Source: JAGMDK01 sp023128695
Lineage (GTDB): Bacteria; Planctomycetota; Phycisphaerae; UBA1845; Fen-1342
Reading direction: 5' to 3'
Length of the DNA stretch: 6,874 nucleotides
Assembly (NCBI GenBank): GCA_030628805.1
Contig: DAOVQG010000251.1
Coordinates: forward strand, 1 to 6,874
Part shown: piece by piece, positions 1 to 5,465 of the stretch
How the letters are laid out: each line of letters starts with the position of its first letter
Position numbering within the stretch: the first letter of the stretch is position 1
The notes under the pieces: model-generated
Database searches by the model: none
What the model saw: only the letters and a program-made list of their open reading frames with translations
Told to the model about the DNA's origin: nothing
Position numbers and translations under genes: made by a program

Positions 1-54
1 ACCACCGGCAGGATGCCGGTGCCACACAGGGGCAGGATGCCGGTACCACACAAG
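1..54 (+). repeat. In-frame tandem 24-bp palindromic repeat inside rarA
   Basis: Two 24-bp units occupy 7-30 and 31-54. Each contains GGCAGGATGCCGGT, then G or A, then CCACACA. The first copy is a dyad: CACCGGC (3-9), loop AGGAT (10-14), GCCGGTG (15-21). The second copy keeps the AGGAT loop and the right arm, but its left outer arm has decayed. A unit of 24 bp is exactly 8 codons, so the rarA frame is preserved. The array may extend left of the window, because ACCACC at 1-6 resembles a unit end. From memory, short peptides such as GQDA and its antisense-frame relative TGILPV recur in planctomycete and verrucomicrobial predicted proteins, which fits a dispersed repeat. That link is not verified here. 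Confidence 0.75.
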
Positions 55-695
55 AAGTACGCGTGACGCTGGAGGTAGCCGCCGAGTCGTTGCAGTGCAA
101 AGCAGTCCCGTACGACGCTAGCGGCGACGCGCACTACGACGTGGCGTCGGCGCTGATCAAGAGCATGCGTGGCAGCGATCCGGACGCCACGCTCTACTGG
201 CTCGCCCGGATGCTCGAAGGCGGCGAAGACCCGCGTTTTATCGCCCGCCGCATCGCGATCTGCGCCTCCGAGGACGTCGGCAACGCGGACCCGCAAGCGG
301 CGGTGCTGGCGGCGGCGGCGGTGCAGATCACCGTGACGGTCGGACTGCCGGAGTGTCAATTCGCGCTGGCCCAGGCGGCGGTGTATATCGCCTGTGCCCC
401 GAAATCGAACGCCGTTACGAAGGCGATTATCGCCGCCCGCCGGGACGTGCGGGAGGGGCTGACCGTGCCGGTCCCCGACCACCTCCGCGACGCGAGCTAC
501 CGCGGGGCGGCTCGTCTGGGCCGCGGCGAGGGATACCAGTATCCGCACAATGATCCCACCGGTTACGTGCCTCAGGATTACCTCGGAGTGAGCAAAAAGT
601 ATTACAATCCCACAGAGCGAGGGGAAGAAGCCCGCTTGGCCGCGGTGCTGCGCGACCTGCGACAGAGTAGCGCCAAACCGCCTGCCGACGAATAG
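1..695 (+). CDS. rarA: Replication-associated recombination protein A (RarA/MgsA), C-terminal part, 5' end outside window
   Basis: This is the 3' part of a RarA-family AAA+ ATPase (bacterial MgsA, related to eukaryotic WRNIP1 and to clamp loaders), which acts in the cytoplasm at stalled replication forks. The frame is open from the first full codon (3-5) to TAG at 693-695, giving 230 visible residues. The GTG at 63 is an internal codon, not the start. Recognisable family segments are GDAHYDVASALIKSMRGSDP (residues 41-60 of the visible part), then YWLARMLEGGEDPRFIARR, ASEDVGNADPQA and APKSNAV, and a late GEGYQYPHN. These belong to the tetramerisation/C-terminal region. The Walker A and B motifs, the sensor residues and most of the AAA+ module lie upstream and cannot be checked. 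Just before the conserved VTLE strand, residues 2-17 are an 8-residue tandem repeat (RQDAGATQ GQDAGTTQ) that looks like a DNA repeat inserted in frame. The stop is 11 nt from the preferred start of the folate gene. The family call is very secure. Confidence 0.93.
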   Translation, partial: HRQDAGATQGQDAGTTQEVRVTLEVAAESLQCKAVPYDASGDAHYDVASALIKSMRGSDPDATLYWLARMLEGGEDPRFIARRIAICASEDVGNADPQAAVLAAAAVQITVTVGLPECQFALAQAAVYIACAPKSNAVTKAIIAARRDVREGLTVPVPDHLRDASYRGAARLGRGEGYQYPHNDPTGYVPQDYLGVSKKYYNPTERGEEARLAAVLRDLRQSSAKPPADE

Positions 696-706
696 AAGAG
701 TTGACC

Positions 707-1276
707 GTGCCTAACAAAGCCCTGCGCCAAGAGCTACGCCAACGTCTGGCGGCGATTCCCGCTGAGCAGCTACAAAAACGCAGCGCCGCCGCCTGTCGCT
801 TGCTGTGCGAGCAGAAAGAATACCTCCGGGCCGAGATCTTGATGCTCTTTCTCTCCACGCCGTACGAAATCGATACTCAGCAACTGGCCCAACAGGCCTG
901 GGCCGACCTCAAACGCGTCCTCGCCCCGCGTGTCTCCTGGGACCAGCGGCGGATGCTGCCGATCGAAATCACGTCGCTGTCCAGCGGCGTCAAAGAAGGC
1001 TCCCTGGGCATTCGCGAGCCGGTCGAAGGGCCGCCCGTCCCGGTCTCGGACATCGATCTCGTGATCGTCCCGGGCCTGGGCTTCGATCGGCACGGCTATC
1101 GCCTCGGACGCGGCCGCGGCTTTTACGAAGGTTTTTTGTCGCAACCTGAATTCCGCGGCGTTACCTGCGCCACTGCCTTGGAAGAGCAGGTGTTGGAATC
1201 CATCCCGGTCGGTCCCGGTGATATCCGCATCAAAATGCTGGTAACTGACGTCAAGGTCCGCCGGTTCACGAAATAG
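707..1276 (+). CDS. fau: 5-formyltetrahydrofolate cyclo-ligase (5,10-methenyl-THF synthetase)
   Basis: This cytoplasmic enzyme uses ATP and Mg2+ to convert 5-formyl-THF to 5,10-methenyl-THF, returning an inhibitory storage folate to the one-carbon pool. From the GTG at 707 the protein is 189 aa, normal for the family. An N-terminal basic helix (KALRQELRQRL) is followed by GIREP at about residues 101-105. The signature block is DLVIVPGLGFD (117-127) and GYRLGRGRGFYEGFL (130-144), the glycine-rich nucleotide/folate site usually written RLGxGxGYYDRxL. Tyr-Asp is Tyr-Glu here (FYEGF), a mild departure. The C-terminus (ESIPVGPGDIRIKMLVTD) matches the usual end. Start choice: an in-frame TTG lies at 701, but the purine run AGAAGAG (694-700) sits 6 nt before the GTG and would touch the TTG, so 707 is preferred. 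The gene lies 11 nt after rarA and 8 nt before nadB, so it is probably co-transcribed with both. Confidence 0.93.
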   Translation: MPNKALRQELRQRLAAIPAEQLQKRSAAACRLLCEQKEYLRAEILMLFLSTPYEIDTQQLAQQAWADLKRVLAPRVSWDQRRMLPIEITSLSSGVKEGSLGIREPVEGPPVPVSDIDLVIVPGLGFDRHGYRLGRGRGFYEGFLSQPEFRGVTCATALEEQVLESIPVGPGDIRIKMLVTDVKVRRFTK

Positions 1277-1284
1277 GCCGTCCC

Positions 1285-2946
1285 ATGAGCACCGCCATTG
1301 GTCGTCGACGTTATCTCACCAACTTTGAGCATCACCGCTTGCCGCACCTGTTCACTGACGTGCTGGTGCTGGGCTCGGGCGTCGCCGGCTTGCAAGCTGC
1401 CCTGGAAGCGGCTCCGCACGCCGACGTCCTGCTGGTGACCAAGGACCGCGTGGAACAATCGACGACGGCCTATGCCCAGGGGGGTATTGCCGCCGCCATT
1501 GTCCCGGACGACTCGCCTGCCCAGCACGCCCGTGACACGATCGCCGTCGCCTGTGGTCTGGGACATGAGGCGACAATTAAACAGGTCGCGGCCGAGGCGC
1601 CGGGTTTGATTGAAGCCCTTCAACAGGGCGGAGCGCGCTTCGATCGGGAAGATCATTCCCTGGCAGCCAGTCGCGAAGGCGGGCATACCCAGCCGCGTAT
1701 CATCCACACGCGTGATTCGACGGGGGCTGAAATCATCCGCGCTCTGCTCGACCAGGTCCGCGCCCAACCCCAGATCCGCATCTTCGAGCAGTGTTTCGCG
1801 ATCGACCTGCTGACTCACGACGGCCAGGTGGTCGGCGCCGTCACCTATCACCCGCAACACGGCCACCAGATGTTCCTGGCCACCACCACGATCCTGGCCA
1901 CCGGCGGCTGCGGCCACGTCTATCGCGAGACGACTAATCCGTCCATCGCAACCGGTGACGGCCCGGCCATGGCGTTCCGCGCCGGGGCCACCCTCCGCGA
2001 CATGGAGATGATCCAATTCCACCCCACGACCCTGTATGTCGCCGGGGCAGCTCGCGCTCTACTGAGCGAGGCTGTCCGCGGCGAAGGCGCGCGCCTCGTC
2101 AACCGTGCCGGCCGCCGTTTCATGCCCGCTTATGACGAGCGGGCCGAACTCGCTCCGCGGGACGTCGTCAGCCACGCGATCGCCCTGGAGATGAAGCGGG
2201 AGAACGCTTCAAATGTCTATCTGGATGTTCGGCATTTCGCGCCCGGGCATTTTGCGGAGCGCTTCCCACACCTCGCTCAACTCTGTCGCGACTTCGATAT
2301 CCAGCCTGAGCGAGACCTGATCCCCGTTCGTCCCAGCGCCCACTACGCCGTCGGCGGCGTGGTGGTGGACGAGCAGGCGCAAACGAACCTGCCCGGCCTG
2401 CTGGCCTGCGGCGAGGTGACCTCCACCGGCTTGCATGGCGCCAACCGCTTGGCCAGCAACTCACTTCTGGAGGGTCTGGTCTATGGCCGTCGGGCCGGCC
2501 GGCTGGCCGCGCAGCGCGCCTCGGCCAACAATCGCATCGAGCGCCCCCTGCCGGTCAGCCACCTATTGCCGCACTCCCCGCGCACCGAGCTTGACCTGGC
2601 CGACGTGCTAAACAGCTTGCAGAGCATCATGTGGCGCAATGTCGCGGTCGAGCGCGGTGCCGACCGGCTGCGCGAAACGCTCGAGATCATGGACTTATGG
2701 GCCCGCTACGTGATGGACAAGGTCTTTGACACCCCGGCCGAGTGGGAAACCCAGAACATGCTCACCGTCGCGTTTGTGATTGCCACCGGAGCAGCCACAC
2801 GCTGCGAATCCCGCGGCGTCCACTACCGGACCGACTTCCCCGCAACGGACCCGCATTGGCGTTGCCATATCAACCAGACCCGCGCGGACGACGCGATCCA
2901 GGTCTCGACCAGCCCGGTACCGGATGCGGATGCTTCAACTAACTAA
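1285..2946 (+). CDS. nadB: L-aspartate oxidase
   Basis: This FAD enzyme oxidises L-aspartate to iminoaspartate, with O2 or fumarate as acceptor; NadA then uses the product to make quinolinate for NAD. At 553 aa it has family length. The Rossmann motif VLGSGVAGLQAALEA lies near residues 28-42. It is followed by STTAYAQGGIAA (59-70), SREGGHTQPRIIHTRDSTG (129-147), ATGGCGHVYRETTNP (205-219) and ATGDGPAMAFRAG (222-234). Later blocks are QFHPT (244-248), ELAPRDVV (288-295), SAHYAVGG (351-358) and HGANRLASNSLLEGLVYG (384-401). By motif alignment, His246, Arg292, His353 and Arg388 correspond to E. coli His244, Arg290, His351 and Arg386, so the active site looks intact. REGGH and ELAPRD favour NadB over SdhA/FrdA. 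The rest, from about 430, is the helical C-terminal domain. ATG at 1285 follows the previous stop by 8 nt with only a weak TAGG upstream, suggesting readthrough or coupled translation. nadA and nadC are not in the window. Confidence 0.96.
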   Translation: MSTAIGRRRYLTNFEHHRLPHLFTDVLVLGSGVAGLQAALEAAPHADVLLVTKDRVEQSTTAYAQGGIAAAIVPDDSPAQHARDTIAVACGLGHEATIKQVAAEAPGLIEALQQGGARFDREDHSLAASREGGHTQPRIIHTRDSTGAEIIRALLDQVRAQPQIRIFEQCFAIDLLTHDGQVVGAVTYHPQHGHQMFLATTTILATGGCGHVYRETTNPSIATGDGPAMAFRAGATLRDMEMIQFHPTTLYVAGAARALLSEAVRGEGARLVNRAGRRFMPAYDERAELAPRDVVSHAIALEMKRENASNVYLDVRHFAPGHFAERFPHLAQLCRDFDIQPERDLIPVRPSAHYAVGGVVVDEQAQTNLPGLLACGEVTSTGLHGANRLASNSLLEGLVYGRRAGRLAAQRASANNRIERPLPVSHLLPHSPRTELDLADVLNSLQSIMWRNVAVERGADRLRETLEIMDLWARYVMDKVFDTPAEWETQNMLTVAFVIATGAATRCESRGVHYRTDFPATDPHWRCHINQTRADDAIQVSTSPVPDADASTN

Positions 2947-2999
2947 CCCGGATTATTCATACCGCAGAGCACTTGGCGCGGCCTTCGGCTGCAACCAAA

Positions 3000-3023
3000 G
3001 GGTTCAGGGTTCAGGGTTCAGGG
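3000..3023 (+). repeat. GGGTTCA heptad array with canonical G-quadruplex pattern
   Basis: Three perfect GGGTTCA heptads are followed by GGG. This gives four G3 runs (3000-3002, 3007-3009, 3014-3016, 3021-3023) with three identical 4-nt TTCA spacers. It fits the standard four-G3-run, short-loop definition of a G-quadruplex motif, with G-richness on the + strand, which is the nadB transcript strand. It lies 53 nt past the nadB stop. The last GGG is also the first three bases of the large stem-loop, so the two structures would compete. The pattern is certain; folding in the cell is inference. Confidence 0.8.
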
Positions 3024-3109
3024 TGGGTGGCCCATGACTTTAGTCTTGGGGGACACGAATCGTCACATCATTCGTGTCCCCCACCGCTGAAGCGATGGGC
3101 CACCCATCC
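3021..3109. repeat. 89-nt symmetric stem-loop (REP/MITE-like palindrome, possible bidirectional terminator)
   Basis: The two halves pair in perfect register around a 9-nt loop (3061-3069). The outer stem 3021-3035 with 3095-3109 is 15 bp with one G-U. A 2x2 internal loop follows, then a 7-bp stem (3038-3044 with 3086-3092, two G-U). A second 2x2 internal loop precedes a perfect 14-bp inner stem (3047-3060 with 3070-3083, GGGGGACACGAAT and its complement). In all 36 of 40 positions pair without any bulge. On + strand RNA, A-rich rather than U-rich sequence follows, so it is not a textbook Rho-independent terminator. Its place between convergent genes would let it act on both strands, or it may be a dispersed palindromic element. 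Confidence 0.85.
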
Positions 3110-3192
3110 AATAGAAAAACCGCGCCAGCCGCGAAGAAATTGACCGTTTGCAATGCAGAGAGCGCAGAGTAATGTCAGAAAAGAAGTTGCGT

Positions 3193-3360
3193 AAGCATTC
3201 AGCAGTCAGCAATCAGCGATCAGCCGAAAGACGAGTGCCGGCGACCGAATGTCGCAAATAACGTGTTATTGAAAGCAGCGCGGGAACATGACCAAGGCAT
3301 GGCACCTGCCCACCTTACAGCGCGAATGGCTGACCGCTGAAAGCTGATTGCTGAAAGCTT
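3193..3360. repeat. Inverted arrays of four heptads flanking a 102-nt core (MITE-like element)
   Basis: The left array has four NNTCAGC heptads: ATTCAGC (3197-3203), AGTCAGC (3204-3210), AATCAGC (3211-3217) and GATCAGC (3218-3224). The right array has four in the opposite orientation, GCTGANN: GCTGACC (3329-3335), GCTGAAA (3336-3342), GCTGATT (3343-3349) and GCTGAAA (3350-3356). Including the flanking AAGC/GCTT and C/G, 3193-3225 pairs with 3328-3360 at 29 of 33 positions. The 102-nt core (3226-3327) carries two small hairpins and no coding potential. The heptads share a TCAG core and 7-nt period with the GGGTTCA array 170 nt upstream. I see no transposase and no obvious target-site duplication. 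Confidence 0.75.
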
Positions 3361-3409
3361 GTTGCAGACGGCTGAACTGTTGCGAAGTTACAAAGAATCA
3401 AAGCAGGTT

Positions 3410-4171
3410 CTATTCCGGCGGATCGATCCTGTGGGGATGATGATCGACGTACCAGCGAATCTGCTGTGCCATCCCGATCAGGATGTCCACCTCGTTAATA
3501 CCCAGGTCGATCCGCCCGAACAGGTGTCGCAGGGCGTACTTGAGATGATCAGGATTCTGCCCGAACAGGAACCCCACGCGGTCCAGCGCGTCGAAGAGCC
3601 TCTCATACAAGACCTGCTTCTTCTCGTCCGTCGCGAGGCCGGGGTCGATCGCCATCGGCAGCGGCGGTTGCCCCTCCAATTTCAGCCATGCTCGGCGTAA
3701 TTCGTAGCAGATCACCGTAACCGAGGCGGCCAAGTTCAGGACGGGATAGGATTCCTCGGCCGGGATTGTAACGACGCGGTCGAAGCGCAGCAGTTCACGG
3801 GTTTGCAGGCCGTAGTCCTCGCGGCCGAAGGCGAACGCGACCGGGCCCGCGGCCGCCGACCGGAGCGCTTCCGGAGCGGCCTCCGCCGGCGTGATGGCAG
3901 CCTGCCGGCGATAGAGCCCCAGCTTGGACGAGGTGGCATACGTCCGGACACAATCCGCCAGCGCCGCCGGCACGTCCTCCACCACACGAGCCCCCTCCAG
4001 CACCGCAATCCCGTGAGCCGCGTACGCGATAGCGGCCTCATCACATGGGTCACAGCGCGGCGAGACGAGCACCAGATCCGACAGCCCCAGATTGGCCATT
4101 GCCCGGCTGACCGCTCCGACGTTGGCCGGTCCGCTCGGCGAAATCAATACGATACGAATACCCGTGAGCAT
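3410..4171 (-). CDS. trmJ: tRNA (cytidine/uridine-32-2'-O-)-methyltransferase, TrmJ family (SPOUT)
   Basis: This SAM-dependent SPOUT-class enzyme is predicted to 2'-O-methylate position 32 in the tRNA anticodon loop. It is 253 aa, close to E. coli TrmJ. The N-terminal block GIRIVLISPSGPANVGAVSR (residues 4-23) matches the family's NxGxxxRAMxNMG segment; the conserved Arg is residue 23. The trefoil-knot SAM site is formed by AFAFGREDYGLQTREL (112-127), then IPAEESYPVLNLAASVTVICYE (136-157), where SYPVLNLA is the typical third motif. The C-terminal extension after about 180, with LRHLFGRIDLGINEVDILIG (214-233), resembles the E. coli TrmJ tail, which separates it from TrmH and TrmL. Target base specificity (Cm versus Um) cannot be read from sequence. 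ATG is at 4171. It is the last gene of a three-gene minus-strand operon, 36 nt after the rsmG stop. There is no Shine-Dalgarno in clear view and a hairpin abuts the start. The family is secure; the exact site is slightly less so. Confidence 0.88.
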   Translation of the reverse strand: MLTGIRIVLISPSGPANVGAVSRAMANLGLSDLVLVSPRCDPCDEAAIAYAAHGIAVLEGARVVEDVPAALADCVRTYATSSKLGLYRRQAAITPAEAAPEALRSAAAGPVAFAFGREDYGLQTRELLRFDRVVTIPAEESYPVLNLAASVTVICYELRRAWLKLEGQPPLPMAIDPGLATDEKKQVLYERLFDALDRVGFLFGQNPDHLKYALRHLFGRIDLGINEVDILIGMAQQIRWYVDHHPHRIDPPE

Positions 4172-4192
4172 ACCGGCATTCTACGCGCCGGT
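4172..4192 (-). promoter_or_regulatory. Hairpin directly abutting the trmJ start codon
   Basis: In the - strand RNA, ACCGGC pairs with GCCGGU around a 9-nt loop GCGUAGAAU, and the stem ends at the base immediately before AUG. The only SD-like purines (AGAA) lie in the loop. A hairpin here could limit initiation on trmJ unless ribosomes arrive from rsmG, 36 nt upstream. The dyad is seen in the sequence; the regulatory role is inferred. A 6-bp GC-rich stem can arise by chance in this base composition. Confidence 0.4.
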
Positions 4193-4207
4193 GCGGGAAA
4201 TGTGTCC

Positions 4208-4912
4208 CTATAGGGGCCGCTTCTTCGCCCGGCCGATGGGCCGCGGCAGGTGCTCGCCGAGCGCCCCCTCCTTGCGATATCCAACCAGCACGCGCTCATC
4301 CTCATCACCCGGCAAGCGATAGGGCACGGTCTCGGCGCACACCAGCCCGCAAGCCCGGGCCGCCGACTCCGCTTGAGCCCGCTCGGCGTCGGCTCTCGGG
4401 GCTGACTTGAAGAACCAGCAATACCCGCCGGTGCGCGTAAAACCCGCGGCGTATTCAATCAAGACCGGCAAGGATGCGACCGCCCGGGCGGTGACGAGAT
4501 CGAACTGTTCGCGATACGCCGACCTGTGCGCCAGCGTCTCGGCCCGTCCCCAGACCGCGCGCGCGTTGGACAACTCTAACCGGGCAATGATCCGCTCCAA
4601 CGCCGCCACTTTCTTCTGCGTGGCGTCCAAGAGGATTACATCCGCCTGCTCGCAAACGCACGCCAACGGCAACCCCGGCAGCCCCCCGCCGCTGCCAAGG
4701 TCCAGCACGCGCGCGGCGTCGAAGACGCGCACAACTGGCAAGAGCGCCAAACTGTCACAGATATGAACCCGCCAGACCGTCCGCTGATCATCGGCGGCGG
4801 TCAGATTCAGGTTTTCGTTCTCTTCCAACAGATAATGCACGAAGTCAGCGAGCAACGCCTGACCCGCGTCGCTCACGTCGAAGCCGGCGGCTTTCAACTC
4901 AGCCTGGGTCAC
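4208..4912 (-). CDS. rsmG: 16S rRNA (guanine-527-N7)-methyltransferase
   Basis: RsmG (GidB) is a class I SAM methyltransferase that makes m7G527 in the 530 loop of 16S rRNA; loss is known to give low-level streptomycin resistance. The protein is 234 aa, typical or slightly long. Family features are NENLNLTAADD (residues 32-42), H50 with DSLALLP (53-59), the SAM loop VLDLGSGGGLPGLPLA (69-84), ILLDATQKKVAALER (93-107), GRAE (122-125), TARAVASLPVLIEYAAGFTRTGG (141-163) and the lysine in FFKS (167-170). The end PRPIGRAKKRPL is the usual basic tail. The start is GTG at 4912, overlapping the TGA of the upstream gene as GTGA. No Shine-Dalgarno is visible before it, so translation is probably coupled by re-initiation. 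The usual neighbours mnmG, parA and parB are absent from the window. Confidence 0.95.
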   Translation of the reverse strand: MTQAELKAAGFDVSDAGQALLADFVHYLLEENENLNLTAADDQRTVWRVHICDSLALLPVVRVFDAARVLDLGSGGGLPGLPLACVCEQADVILLDATQKKVAALERIIARLELSNARAVWGRAETLAHRSAYREQFDLVTARAVASLPVLIEYAAGFTRTGGYCWFFKSAPRADAERAQAESAARACGLVCAETVPYRLPGDEDERVLVGYRKEGALGEHLPRPIGRAKKRPL

Positions 4913-5361
4913 GCCGGCTTGCCCGGTCCAAACCTCCCGGCCGGCCCGCGGTCACCGGGTTGTCGCACGACCATTTGGAATCGTCGCCGCCCGAGGATTT
5001 CGCCGCCGCTGAGCAACTCGAAGGCGTACTGTCCGGGCTCGGTGATGCGGACGCCCTGCATCGCGAAGAGCAGGTCGACCACGGCCAGCGGGTCGGGCGC
5101 CTCGACGGCTCCTTTGCCGCTGAAGAGCACATGGTTGTCGGTGTCGCGGATAAGCCGAATTTCGAGTTCCACTCGCCCGACGATCTCCGTCAGCGACGCC
5201 AGGATCGCCATCTGATGGATGAGCGTCGGCATCTTCGGCACGAGGATGGTGTTGAAGATGCCGATCGCGCTTTTCTTGTTGCTGATCTTGTCGTCGATGA
5301 CCTGGTCGCAGATCAGCAGCGAGACCAAGGAAGGAACCGCCATCGCTTTGTGCTCGTCCAT
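4909..5361 (-). CDS. DUF6941-like protein of unknown function
   Basis: This is a 150-aa soluble protein, first gene of the operon with rsmG and trmJ. I recognise the pattern of a small uncharacterised family common in planctomycetes, which I believe is DUF6941. Its features are LLICDQVIDDKISNKKSAIG (residues 15-34), then IFNTILVPKMP (35-45), a LASLTEIVGRVELEIRLI stretch (54-71), MQGVRITEPGQYAFELL (101-117) and GRRRFQMVV (124-132). The alternating hydrophobic strands ending in PGQYAFELL suggest a beta-sandwich. No catalytic motif, signal peptide or membrane segment is visible. The tail after about 134 (QPGDRGPAGRFGPGKPA) is Gly/Pro-rich and probably disordered. ATG at 5361 is supported by AGGGAG (5368-5373 on the complement) at 6-nt spacing; a second ATG at codon 7 lacks this. 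Co-translation with rsmG hints at a role near translation, but no function is known to me. Confidence 0.75.
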   Translation of the reverse strand: MDEHKAMAVPSLVSLLICDQVIDDKISNKKSAIGIFNTILVPKMPTLIHQMAILASLTEIVGRVELEIRLIRDTDNHVLFSGKGAVEAPDPLAVVDLLFAMQGVRITEPGQYAFELLSGGEILGRRRFQMVVRQPGDRGPAGRFGPGKPA

Positions 5362-5465
5362 GCTTATCTCCCTGCGGGACGCCGGCCATCATACCGCACC
5401 CCGCGCGCGGGCGTGTAAAGAGCGCCTAACAAAACCCGATGGTGTAGTATGTGGGTGAAGTGAAG
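5362..5465. promoter_or_regulatory. Divergent promoter region between the rsmG operon and batD
   Basis: This 104-nt region lies between divergent starts. On the - strand a TATGAT -10-like box (5388-5393, 5 of 6 to TATAAT) is preceded by TTTACA (5414-5419, 5 of 6 to TTGACA). The spacer is 20 nt, longer than the usual 16-18. That would put transcription start roughly 15-20 nt before the SD AGGGAG of the DUF6941-like gene. A perfect 12-bp dyad CCCGCGCGCGGG (5400-5411) sits in the spacer and could be an operator or chance GC palindrome. On the + strand only TAGTAT (5445-5450) resembles a -10, with no -35. GGTGAAG (5454-5460) is a plausible SD for batD. Confidence 0.4.

Larger units (their letters stand above)
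2947..3409. other. Convergent intergenic region, non-coding, filled with repeats
   Basis: This 463-nt stretch separates the 3' ends of nadB (+) and trmJ (-). I see no credible gene: short open frames here lack family features and run into the antisense of trmJ. In order it holds a small hairpin at 2978-2992; a GGGTTCA heptad array at 3000-3023; an 89-nt stem-loop at 3021-3109; a CAGAG-rich piece around 3148-3170; and a 168-nt element with inverted heptad arrays at 3193-3360. Within that last element are two small hairpins, GCGAC/GTCGC (3241-3255) and AATAAC/GTTATT (3257-3270). No T-tract follows any hairpin on either strand, so classical intrinsic terminators are not evident, although the large stem-loop could still stop both converging transcripts. 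Confidence 0.8.

Noticed and set aside
63..65. GTG as the start of the first gene
   Set aside because: The reading frame is open upstream to the window edge and the protein lacks the ATPase half that RarA must have, so this is an internal codon of a partial gene.
660..710. 6S RNA next to the folate cyclo-ligase gene, as in gammaproteobacteria
   Set aside because: Only about 11 nt separate rarA from the folate gene, leaving no room for the roughly 180-nt RNA.
1123..2022. Long minus-strand open frame (299 codons) across nadB
   Set aside because: It is antisense to nadB, whose motifs are intact end to end. Its predicted protein has no recognisable domain, and long antisense frames are expected in GC-rich genes.
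2978..2992. Small hairpin GCGGCC-TTC-GGCTGC as the nadB terminator
   Set aside because: The stem is only 6 bp with one G-U and is followed by AACCAAAG rather than a T-run, so a Rho-independent terminator is not supported.
3000..3023. Telomere or linear replicon end
   Set aside because: Only three and a half internal GGGTTCA units are present between normal chromosomal genes, so the likeness to telomere repeats is superficial.
3193..3360. CRISPR array
   Set aside because: The repeats are contiguous 7-mers in opposing orientations without unique spacers of about 30 nt, and no cas gene is present.
3359..3700. Plus-strand open frame of 113 codons
   Set aside because: It lies mostly antisense to the conserved C-terminus of trmJ and begins in the heptad repeat, so it is a shadow.
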